This document shows, in pieces, positions 10,123 through 16,456 of a stretch of DNA of 64,000 bases (the first letter of the stretch is position 1; every line of letters starts with the position of its first letter). The stretch covers positions 1-64,000 of the forward strand of contig NZ_MARB01000016.1 of the NCBI RefSeq assembly GCF_001715975.1, read 5' to 3'. The notes beneath the pieces are model-generated. The model was not told the origin of the DNA and ran no database searches. It worked only from the letters and a program-made list of their open reading frames with translations. The stretch is from Candidatus Thiodiazotropha endolucinida (lineage in GTDB: Bacteria; Pseudomonadota; Gammaproteobacteria; Chromatiales; Chromatiaceae). Position numbers and translations under genes: made by a program.

Positions 10123-10437
10123 ATGCAAATCGAACATTGGAATGAAACCGTTGAAGGTGACATAAGCGAAGCTGCAATGTGCCGTAAGTTCGAGGCGCGG
10201 GGCTATAATGTCACACGTTACGTCTATCCTCCCGGCACATTCTTCCCGCCCCATCAACATGCCGTCGATAAGATAGATGGCGTGCTGTCTGGCCGTTTCA
10301 GAATGAGCATGGACGGTCACTCATTCATACTGGAAGCAGGCGACTGTCTGCAAGTCCCCAGGGGGGTCATCCATTCCGCCGAAGTCATAGGCGAACAGCC
10401 GGTGATCAGCATCGATGCGGTGAAAACGGGTACATAA
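10123..10437 (+). CDS. Small cupin-domain protein
   Basis: A 104-residue single-domain cupin. The first cupin motif appears as FPPHQHAVDKIDGVLSG, with its metal-binding His pair and Glu replaced by Asp. The second is DCLQVPRGVIHSAE, with the conserved His. Such small cupins bind a metal and may act as isomerases, dioxygenases or sensors; no substrate can be assigned. It ends 23 bases before the Apa2-like gene on the same strand, so the two may be co-transcribed. Confidence 0.85.
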   Translation: MQIEHWNETVEGDISEAAMCRKFEARGYNVTRYVYPPGTFFPPHQHAVDKIDGVLSGRFRMSMDGHSFILEAGDCLQVPRGVIHSAEVIGEQPVISIDAVKTGT

Positions 10438-10460
10438 CAGACGATGGCTGCAAGAAGCTG

Positions 10461-11366
10461 ATGTCACAGTTACTGGAATCCGGGAGCCTGTGGAAGAAGA
10501 TTCGCACACGCACAGAATCAGCCATCGCCAAAGGTGTGCTTCACTCCATTCCGACAGATTTCCATATCGTGCAACAGGGTGGACTCGAGTTTATGGTGCG
10601 CGTTGCGCATAACCTGAATCGCAAAGCACTGGACAAAGTAAAACAAACCGCCATTCCTTCAAGTATCCTTCCCAATCCTTTCCTGCCACCGGAACCTGAG
10701 ATGACGGTTGCGGATATTACATCGACCCATCTCTCGGTACTGAATAAATTCAACGTTGTCGAGAACCATCTACTGATTGTGACCCGTGATTTTCAGCATC
10801 AGGAGCAGTTGCTGACCCTTGATGATTTCGAAGCGCTTTGGATCTGCCTGGGGGAGTACCCTTCACTCGGTTTCTATAATGGGGGTGCGGCAGCCGGCGC
10901 CAGCCAACAACATAAACACCTGCAGCTGGTTCCACTGCCGCTCAATCAGGGACAATCCGGCACCCCGTTTGACACTCTCTATAACAATGCCCCACAGGGG
11001 GAGGCATTGCATAGCCTGAAGCAACTCCCATTCCTGCATTGCTGGTCCCGATTGCCGGGTGAACTCGCCGACAACCCCTCGGCGGCGGCCAAACTGACTC
11101 TGTCCCGATATCTGCAGATGTTGAAACGGGTTGGAATCAATATTGTGAAAAATGCAGATGGTGACTATCAATCCGTCCCATACAACCTGCTGCTGACGCG
11201 AGACTGGATGCTTTTGGTGCCCCGCTCGCAAGAGCACTATCATGGCATATCGATTAATGCACTGGGGTATGTGGGATCACTGTTTGTAAAGGAACCGATT
11301 GAGCTTGAAACGGTAAAACGTAAGGGACCGATGAACCTGCTGGAGGCAGTGTCAATTGCCGCTTGA
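10461..11366 (+). CDS. Ap4A phosphorylase / ATP adenylyltransferase (Apa2-like)
   Basis: A 301-residue protein of the ATP adenylyltransferase (Ap4A phosphorylase) group in the HIT superfamily. It would phosphorolyse diadenosine tetraphosphate to ATP and ADP. The N-terminal half has FNVVENHLLIVTRDFQHQ; the catalytic histidine motif is QQHKHLQLVPLP (about residues 153-164). The C-terminal part includes YNLLLTRDWMLLVPR and GYVGSLFVK, typical of the family. The length fits. It lies just downstream of the cupin gene and upstream of a 231-bp inverted-repeat element. Confidence 0.88.
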   Translation: MSQLLESGSLWKKIRTRTESAIAKGVLHSIPTDFHIVQQGGLEFMVRVAHNLNRKALDKVKQTAIPSSILPNPFLPPEPEMTVADITSTHLSVLNKFNVVENHLLIVTRDFQHQEQLLTLDDFEALWICLGEYPSLGFYNGGAAAGASQQHKHLQLVPLPLNQGQSGTPFDTLYNNAPQGEALHSLKQLPFLHCWSRLPGELADNPSAAAKLTLSRYLQMLKRVGINIVKNADGDYQSVPYNLLLTRDWMLLVPRSQEHYHGISINALGYVGSLFVKEPIELETVKRKGPMNLLEAVSIAA

Positions 11367-11401
11367 GATAGTCAGCGGTAATAGCGACAGTTGAGTTGTC
11401 T

Positions 11402-11632
11402 TAGGGCCTGTTAACACTAATCCAATACGCCCTGTTGTGCCTGAAAAAGCGCCAATCAAGGCGCACCCCAAGGGCACTTCCTTCGGGGCGCAACCCGAAG
11501 GGCTGGGGCTGTTTTTGCGCCCAGCGGCGTTATCATTCGCTCATGTAGCATAACTACACCTCGCTCATTCTGCCTTGCTGGACACAAAAACAGCCCCAGC
11601 AGGGCGTATTGGATTAGTGTTAACAGGCCCTA
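11402..11632. mobile_element. MITE-like element with 33-bp perfect terminal inverted repeats
   Basis: Positions 11402-11434 are the exact reverse complement of 11600-11632; the ends read tagggcctgttaacactaat. A second inner inverted pair (gctggggctgtttttg near 11500 and caaaaacagccccagc near 11585-11600) makes a complex fold. There is no open frame able to encode a transposase, so it would be non-autonomous. A collapsed relative of the same ends occurs at 12387-12408. No target-site duplication is evident to me. Confidence 0.75.
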
Positions 11633-11781
11633 ATTGCCATAACACCCAGCGACTCGACAATGTTGGCAGAGGGAGTGGGAAAGGCACGGATGAGAGAGAC
11701 CAGCAATGAGGCCTGATAGAGAATTGCCTGGCGTGTTGGCGCGTCTGCGGCTCCCACGCTCTGATGAAGAAGCCATACACC
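11620..11781 (-). pseudogene. Possible 3' gene remnant ending in the MITE-like repeat
   Basis: On the minus strand one frame is open for 53 codons without a start codon and reads like real protein (APTRQAILYQASLLVSLIRA, then FPTPSANIVESLGVMAI). Its stop lies inside the right inverted repeat of the 11402-11632 element. I do not recognise the family. It could be the tail of a gene cut by the repeat, with its 5' part lost or frameshifted. The stretch 11633-11899 otherwise contains no gene I can support. Confidence 0.25.
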
Positions 11782-11899
11782 TTATGTGATACCCTCTGCC
11801 TCTGAATCCAGGGGCATTCACCCCTCTTCAATCATTAACCTTCCCCCTGTTGGATACGCTTAATCCTGTATCTTGTGGGTTAATTAGGAATGCGTCTCA

Positions 11900-12409
11900 A
11901 TGCAGAGCGATCTACTGCAATCTCTTGTGAGAAAGAAAACCGCAGATCTGCTCCGGACCGGCTGCCGATATTTCGACCTCGGTATCGAGTATCCCGAGGT
12001 CTGGTTTGACCTGATTGGCAAGACCGCCGGCATGGTGCTGTTTCCGGCAAAGGGCCGAAGCATCATTCGTTACAACTTGCCACTGCTCATGAGATACCGG
12101 GAGGCGTTCATCGATGCCACTGTACCCCACGAAGTCTCACACCTGATCGCCCGTGCATTGCACGGGCCACGAATCAAACCCCATGGTACAGAGTGGAAAA
12201 AGATCATGAAGCTGTTTCATGCTTCACCGGAACGCTGTCATAATTTCGATACGGAACAGGCGGGGGGGAAGAAGCTACGCTATTTTGATTACCGTTGTGA
12301 CTGCCGGGACCATCGCTTGAGCGCCATTCGTCACAACAGGATCATACAAGGCACCATCTACCTCTGTAGACATTGCGGCTCTCGGATAGGGCCTGTTAAC
12401 AGGCCTTAA
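11900..12409 (+). CDS. SprT-like zinc metallopeptidase family protein
   Basis: A 169-residue protein of the SprT-like domain family. The zinc-protease motif HEVSHLIARALHG (about residues 76-88) supplies the HExxH ligands and catalytic Glu. A C-terminal zinc-ribbon-like part has CDC and CRHCGSR cysteines. Relatives in eukaryotes (Spartan) degrade DNA-protein crosslinks; bacterial SprT function is poorly defined. The last codons (IGPVNRP and stop) are supplied by a short palindromic repeat at 12387-12408, suggesting the original 3' end was replaced. It converges with the GIY-YIG gene. Confidence 0.88.
   Translation: MQSDLLQSLVRKKTADLLRTGCRYFDLGIEYPEVWFDLIGKTAGMVLFPAKGRSIIRYNLPLLMRYREAFIDATVPHEVSHLIARALHGPRIKPHGTEWKKIMKLFHASPERCHNFDTEQAGGKKLRYFDYRCDCRDHRLSAIRHNRIIQGTIYLCRHCGSRIGPVNRP
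12387..12408. repeat. Collapsed palindrome related to the MITE-like ends
   Basis: The stretch tagggcctgttaacaggcct matches the first 16 bases of the 11402-11632 element joined directly to their own reverse complement. It forms the last codons and the stop of the SprT-like gene, and looks like an end-to-end remnant or minimal form of the same repeat. Confidence 0.6.
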
Positions 12410-12416
12410 AATAGAC

Positions 12417-12737
12417 TCAAATCTGACTTACCGCAGGCTTATTGTCAGATCGGCACCTCTCATTTCCAAAAGCTGACCCTTCGATTATCTTTCGTTTCTG
12501 CGCCAGACTCATTCGCTTAATCTGATATTCTCGGCGCAGTGCATCGCCATGACATCTCACCCCCTCAGCAAAGACAAGTTCAACCGGGGTGCGTCCTCGG
12601 GTATATTTAGCGGCAGTGCCACTGTTGTGTTGCGCCACGCGTTTCTCAAGATCCTTGGCTATGCCCGTATAGAGGGATCGATCAGAGCATTGCAGTATGT
12701 AGACATACCAGGATTGGGGGTCATTCCTCTGCGTCAT
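12417..12737 (-). CDS. GIY-YIG nuclease family protein (YhbQ/UPF0213-like)
   Basis: A 106-residue single GIY-YIG domain. The signature WYVYILQCSDRSLYTGIAKDL gives the paired Tyr residues, in the YVY...YTG form. Downstream is the conserved Arg of EKRVAQHN and the LRREYQIK segment with its catalytic-type Glu. Family members such as E. coli YhbQ have nuclease activity on DNA in vitro; the cellular role is unclear. It converges with the SprT-like gene. Upstream, 12738-13017 contains the promoter region of the sox genes and no additional gene I can support. Confidence 0.9.
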   Translation of the reverse strand: MTQRNDPQSWYVYILQCSDRSLYTGIAKDLEKRVAQHNSGTAAKYTRGRTPVELVFAEGVRCHGDALRREYQIKRMSLAQKRKIIEGSAFGNERCRSDNKPAVSQI

Positions 12738-13017
12738 CGGATGAACTTGGGCCCGTTAGGAGTGGTAATTGCATTCATATTATACAAAAAACCTGTTTTT
12801 CCACAGGTGATACCGGGGTAAACCATAACCTTTTTCACCATTTTCTGGACTTTACACGGCCTTGTTATAAAGATAACAATGCTCAATGCCTAAAAAACGT
12901 CCTAAAGAGGCACAGGCAATCAAGCGACTTGTTGTACAATACTTACACGAGATATCAGGCATTACCGCCTAAATAACAACAGGTTAGAACCACATTCACC
13001 CCCATCTGGAGGATACG

Positions 13018-13389
13018 ATGATTGGTAATACCAAAAAGTGGATAGGAATGGCCGGCGCGATCAGCGTCCTAGCCGGTCAGTTTCTGGTCTCCCCTGCAAT
13101 CTTCGCCGAAGGAGGCAATGCTGTCGCGGAGGGAAAGAAGATTTCATTTGACAGAAAAAAAGGGAATTGCCTCGCATGCCATAATATTATTGGCGCACCT
13201 TCACCGGGTAACATCGCGCCCGCACTGGTCGCAATGAAATCCCGCTTTCCGAAAAAGGAAGATCTGCGCATGCAGATTTGGGATGCAACCATCAAGAATC
13301 CCGAATCGGCCATGCCCCCTTTCGGCAAACACGGAATCCTCTCCGAAGCTGATTTCGAAAAAGTCGTCGAGTACATCTGGACACTCTGA
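13018..13389 (+). CDS. soxX: Sulfur-oxidation cytochrome c SoxX
   Basis: A 123-residue periplasmic monohaem cytochrome, the small subunit of SoxXA. With SoxA it joins thiosulfate oxidatively to the cysteine of the SoxYZ carrier. It has a signal peptide (residues 1 to about 30, ending in the AIFA region), the haem motif CLACH (about residues 52-56), and the sixth-ligand Met likely in SAMPPFG. An SD sequence (TGGAGG) precedes the ATG. It is the first gene of soxX-soxA-soxK-soxL on the plus strand. SoxYZ and SoxB are not nearby. Confidence 0.95.
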   Translation: MIGNTKKWIGMAGAISVLAGQFLVSPAIFAEGGNAVAEGKKISFDRKKGNCLACHNIIGAPSPGNIAPALVAMKSRFPKKEDLRMQIWDATIKNPESAMPPFGKHGILSEADFEKVVEYIWTL

Positions 13390-13442
13390 GTGTTTCCGCG
13401 ATTTTTACCCCAGACAGCAACTCCTTTGAGGATTGAAAGATC

Positions 13443-14282
13443 ATGAAACAACTATTTCGTCAATTAACCGCAATGGTTATAAGCTGTTGCTTTATCACTG
13501 CAGCACAGGCAACAACCCCCGAGGAGGACCTTAAGGCCTTCCAGAACTTTTATAAAAAACGTTTTCCCAATGTAGAGACTACCGACTACATCAACGGCGC
13601 CTATTCTATCGATCCGGTGGGCCGGGAAAACTGGGAGGCCATCGAAGAGTTTCCACCCTATGAACCATTCATCGATGAAGGCCAGGCCATATGGGAAAAA
13701 CCTTTTGCCAACGGCAAGACCTTCAAGGACTGCTTTCCGGATGGTCCTGCCCTTGGCGGCAAATACCCACGATGGGAAAAGGAAAAAAGCATGGTCATGA
13801 CCCTGCCCTTGGCACTCAACAATTGTCTCGAGGCAAACGGTGAGAAGCCCATGAAATATAAGAAGGGGCCAATCAATGACATCCTCTCCTATATCGCATT
13901 TGAATCACGCGGTCAGATCACCAATGTGGAGATTCCCACTGATGATCCCGGCGCCCTTGCGGCCTATGAGTCGGGCAAGAAGTTCTACTATACCCGCCGC
14001 GGCCAGCTCAATTTCGCCTGCGCTCACTGCCATCTGCAGAACGCCGGCATGATTCTGCGAACCGAGATCCTCAGCCCCGCGCTTGGGCACACCACCCACT
14101 TCCCCGTCTATCGTTCCAAATGGGGTACCGTAGGCACACTGCATCGTCGTTTCACTGGCTGTAACAAGCAGGTCCGTGCAAAGCCTTTCAAAGCCCATGG
14201 TGAAGAGTATCGCAATCTCGAATACTTCCTTACCTACATGAGCAACGGACTACCGTTAAACGGACCTGGCGCCAGAAAATAG
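13443..14282 (+). CDS. soxA: Sulfur-oxidation c-type cytochrome SoxA
   Basis: A 279-residue periplasmic SoxA. A signal peptide ends near residue 23 (AAQA). There is one haem motif, CAHCH (about residues 198-202), so this is the monohaem form. The N-terminal domain has Cys100- and Cys127-type residues (FKDCFPDG, NNCLEANG) in place of a second haem. The FTGCNKQVRAKPF segment carries the cysteine expected to be the persulfidated haem ligand and substrate site. It works with SoxX and probably SoxK, and is 53 bases downstream of soxX. Confidence 0.95.
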   Translation: MKQLFRQLTAMVISCCFITAAQATTPEEDLKAFQNFYKKRFPNVETTDYINGAYSIDPVGRENWEAIEEFPPYEPFIDEGQAIWEKPFANGKTFKDCFPDGPALGGKYPRWEKEKSMVMTLPLALNNCLEANGEKPMKYKKGPINDILSYIAFESRGQITNVEIPTDDPGALAAYESGKKFYYTRRGQLNFACAHCHLQNAGMILRTEILSPALGHTTHFPVYRSKWGTVGTLHRRFTGCNKQVRAKPFKAHGEEYRNLEYFLTYMSNGLPLNGPGARK

Positions 14283-14345
14283 CAACCGCTATCAGCTAAC
14301 TGCTAACTGCTAAAAAAAGATTTACGCGATCGGAGTAAAAAAACG

Positions 14346-14678
14346 ATGCACAAAAAATCAGTTCTCTTTTCAAGTTTGCTGGTCTGGATATTAGGTTCAG
14401 GCCTTGCAACCACATCGATGGCAGATGAAGCCTCTGCCGAAAAAGTAAAACAATTGATTGAAGCCGCGGATGAAGCCAGAAAACAGGCCGCCAGTGTTAA
14501 CGGTGAATGGCGTGACACGGGTAAAATGATCAAGAAGGCAAAGGAATTGTTAAAGAAAGGCGATTTTGTGGCAGCCGCCAAGCTTGCCAACAAGGCCGCC
14601 AAACAGGGACACTTGGGTTATGAACAGGCAATGTCCCAGAAAGATCTGAAAATGCCCTCTTACCTACACTACGAATAA
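14346..14678 (+). CDS. soxK: SoxXA-associated protein SoxK (SAXB type)
   Basis: A 110-residue secreted protein with a signal peptide to about residue 26 (TSMA), followed by a Lys/Ala-rich helical region (EKVKQLIEAADEARKQAA, then KKAKELLKKGDFVAAAKLA) ending in YLHYE. Its size, position after soxA and composition match the SoxXA-binding protein described from green and purple sulfur bacteria (SoxK/SAXB), which stabilises the SoxXA complex. The assignment rests on composition and gene order more than on a signature motif. Confidence 0.85.
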   Translation: MHKKSVLFSSLLVWILGSGLATTSMADEASAEKVKQLIEAADEARKQAASVNGEWRDTGKMIKKAKELLKKGDFVAAAKLANKAAKQGHLGYEQAMSQKDLKMPSYLHYE

Positions 14679-14703
14679 TGGCTAACGCCTGGAGGAAGAC
14701 ATA

Positions 14704-15375
14704 ATGAAGTTTGTCAAAGCACTCATGCTTACCGCACTTGTCAGTGGCGTTGCATTCTCGTCCCAACTACTTGCGGCCGATGGCAATCAGATCACTCCCG
14801 GTCTGCAATCCGTTGAAGTGACACATAGCGGCGAAAAGGTGATCATCACACGAGCGTCCGACAAAGGCGCGAAGATCCCCGGTACGTTCGCCAAGGTTTC
14901 ACGCCACTGCCCTCCCTTCTGTATCCAACCCGCGACCGTCGCAGCCGGTGTGGAAACAGTAGGCGAACTGGAGGTTCTCGGTTACCTGAAGAGAATTGGA
15001 GACGGTGATCGCAAGGTTTTGGTAATCGACTCCCGTACCCCGGACTGGATTATCCGCGGTACTATTCCCGGGTCGGTCAATATCCCCTGGAATAAGATCA
15101 ACGTGGATCTTCAAGGCACCTTTGAAGTTGCAGCAGAAGCAGAAGGCGTACACGACATATTGGTCAATCAACTTGGGGTTCAAGATGTCAAAGGCAATCT
15201 AGACTTCCGCAACGCCAAGACCCTGGTGATGTTCTGTAACGGCAGCTGGTGCCCGCAGTCGTCCACCAATATTAAAACCCTGATCAAGCTGGGATACCCT
15301 ACCTATAAACTAAAGTGGTATCGCGGCGGTATGCAGGATTGGGTCAGCCTGGGACTTACCACCGTCAATAAATAG
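14704..15375 (+). CDS. soxL: Periplasmic rhodanese-like protein SoxL
   Basis: A 223-residue exported rhodanese-domain protein. A signal peptide ends near residue 25 (LLAA). The rhodanese fold shows VLVIDSRTPDWIIRGTIPGSVNIPW and the active-site loop CNGSWCPQS with the expected catalytic Cys (about residue 177). It would transfer sulfane sulfur, possibly releasing or recycling sulfur from SoxYZ. The location directly after soxXAK matches the soxXAKL order known from Allochromatium-type bacteria. A terminator follows. Confidence 0.9.
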   Translation: MKFVKALMLTALVSGVAFSSQLLAADGNQITPGLQSVEVTHSGEKVIITRASDKGAKIPGTFAKVSRHCPPFCIQPATVAAGVETVGELEVLGYLKRIGDGDRKVLVIDSRTPDWIIRGTIPGSVNIPWNKINVDLQGTFEVAAEAEGVHDILVNQLGVQDVKGNLDFRNAKTLVMFCNGSWCPQSSTNIKTLIKLGYPTYKLKWYRGGMQDWVSLGLTTVNK

Positions 15376-15403
15376 CCCTGTTATTTTATCAACCTAGGTT
15401 ATG

Positions 15404-15428
15404 AGGCTGCCGTAAGGCAGCCTTTTTT
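15404..15428 (+). terminator. Terminator of the soxXAKL operon
   Basis: An 8-bp GC-rich stem (aggctgcc/ggcagcct) with a GTAA loop is followed by TTTTT about 28 bases after the soxL stop. A palindromic repeat copy begins a few bases later. Confidence 0.9.
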
Positions 15429-15434
15429 ATGCAA

Positions 15435-15569
15435 GCCGCAAATGGACGCGCATCACCGCAAATATACGCAAATTGATTTTGATGATATTTCGCAGAGTAT
15501 TGGGCAGCAGCCATTCACATCCTCATACCAATAGCGAAAATTTGCGGTGTTTCGCGTTCACTCGCGGTT
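15435..15569. repeat. Palindromic repeat element, copy B
   Basis: The left arm starts gccgcaaatggacgcg and the right arm ends cgcgttcactcgcggtt. They are an imperfect inverted pair closely related to the arms at 9820-9849 and 10001-10030, but with a shorter interior. It lies between the soxL terminator and tRNA-Pro; no coding frame is visible. The rest of the gap (15570-15636) shows nothing further. Confidence 0.6.
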
Positions 15570-15636
15570 AAGAAACAATGGCGCCCTGATAGTGGATTGA
15601 TGTTGTTCGGTCACCCCAATCGGGGAGCAGAAGGGC

Positions 15637-15669
15637 AGAAAAAAGGGCTACCTGAGACAGGTAACCCTT
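15637..15669 (-). terminator. Terminator of tRNA-Pro
   Basis: On the minus strand AAGGGTTACCTG pairs with CAGGTAGCCCTT (one mismatch) around a three-base loop, followed by a T run. It lies immediately after the CCA end of tRNA-Pro. Confidence 0.85.
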
Positions 15670-15675
15670 ATTATT

Positions 15676-15752
15676 TGGTCCGGGCGGGGTGATTCGAACA
15701 CCCGACCCCTACAACCCCATTGTAGTGCGCTACCAGACTGCGCTACGCCCGG
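15676..15752 (-). tRNA. tRNA-Pro (anticodon GGG)
   Basis: 77 bases on the minus strand. The 7-bp acceptor stem is CCGGGCG/CGCCCGG, with discriminator A and an encoded CCA. The anticodon stem CTACA/TGTAG encloses the loop ATGGGGT, giving anticodon GGG, which reads CCC and CCU. The T-arm has GGTGTTCGAATC. It is downstream of the ihfA-merR pair, a position often occupied by tRNA-Pro in gammaproteobacteria. Confidence 0.95.
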
Positions 15753-15805
15753 AAAGAGCGGCAATACTAGGCAGTTAATCGGCCTATGTCAATCTGAGAC
15801 GGGCT

Positions 15806-16165
15806 TTATCTTTTAAGGATTTGCAGAACTTCTTCGAGTTCACTACGTAACTGCTTGACGATCTGCTGGCTCTGCTGCAGATCCTCCTTCGCTGTATCGC
15901 CGGAGAGCTGCTGTCGCGCACCACCGATGGTAAACCCCTGCTCATACAGGAGACTGCGAATCTGCCTGATCATAAGCACATCATGGCGTTGATAGTAACG
16001 TCTATTGCCGCGCCGCTTGACAGGTTTCAGTTGCGGAAACTCTTGTTCCCAGTAACGCAGTACATGGGGTTTCACCTGACAGAGGTCACTGACCTCACCA
16101 ATGGTAAAATACCTTTTACCCGGAATTGCGGGTAGATCTAGATTACTGCTGCTCGGATCCAGCAT
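15806..16165 (-). CDS. MerR-family regulator downstream of ihfA
   Basis: A 119-residue MerR-type protein. The HTH is [27 protein letters not shown] (about residues 17-43), followed by [26 protein letters not shown] and a C-terminal coiled coil ([21 protein letters not shown]). It lacks a cysteine-based metal site. It overlaps the end of ihfA by about 23 bases, and the ihfA-merR pair is conserved in gammaproteobacteria. Its target genes are not known to me; the start could also be slightly further in. Confidence 0.9.
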   Translation of the reverse strand: MLDPSSSNLDLPAIPGKRYFTIGEVSDLCQVKPHVLRYWEQEFPQLKPVKRRGNRRYYQRHDVLMIRQIRSLLYEQGFTIGGARQQLSGDTAKEDLQQSQQIVKQLRSELEEVLQILKR

Positions 16166-16445
16166 AGGCTTCCACTCGTGCCTTTAATTTTTGACCGGGT
16201 CTGAAAGTAACCACTCTACGTGCGGAGATGGGGATCTCCTTTCCGGTTTTGGGATTACGCCCAGGTCGTTGTTTTTTCTCACGCAGATCGAAATTTCCGA
16301 ATCCGGAAAGTTTGACCTGTCCCCCTCTTTCAAGAGATTGACGGATCTCCTCGAAGAACATCTCCACCATCTCTTTGGCCTCACGTTTGTTCAGACCAAG
16401 CTCATCGAAGAGCCTGGCGGCCATGTCTGCTTTTGTTAATGCCAT
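16143..16445 (-). CDS. ihfA: Integration host factor alpha subunit
   Basis: A 100-residue HU/IHF-family DNA-bending protein that pairs with IhfB. It reads [28 protein letters not shown], then [24 protein letters not shown] with the DNA-intercalating Pro of RPGRNP, and [14 protein letters not shown]. It is 11 bases downstream of pheT, completing the classic pheS-pheT-ihfA order. Confidence 0.97.
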   Translation of the reverse strand: MALTKADMAARLFDELGLNKREAKEMVEMFFEEIRQSLERGGQVKLSGFGNFDLREKKQRPGRNPKTGKEIPISARRVVTFRPGQKLKARVEAYAGSEQQ

Positions 16446-16456
16446 CTCCGTCTACC

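Noticed and set aside
11633-11899. Minus-strand frames with ATG starts in this gap
   Set aside because: Their translations are compositionally odd; only the start-less third frame reads protein-like, so it was reported as a possible remnant.
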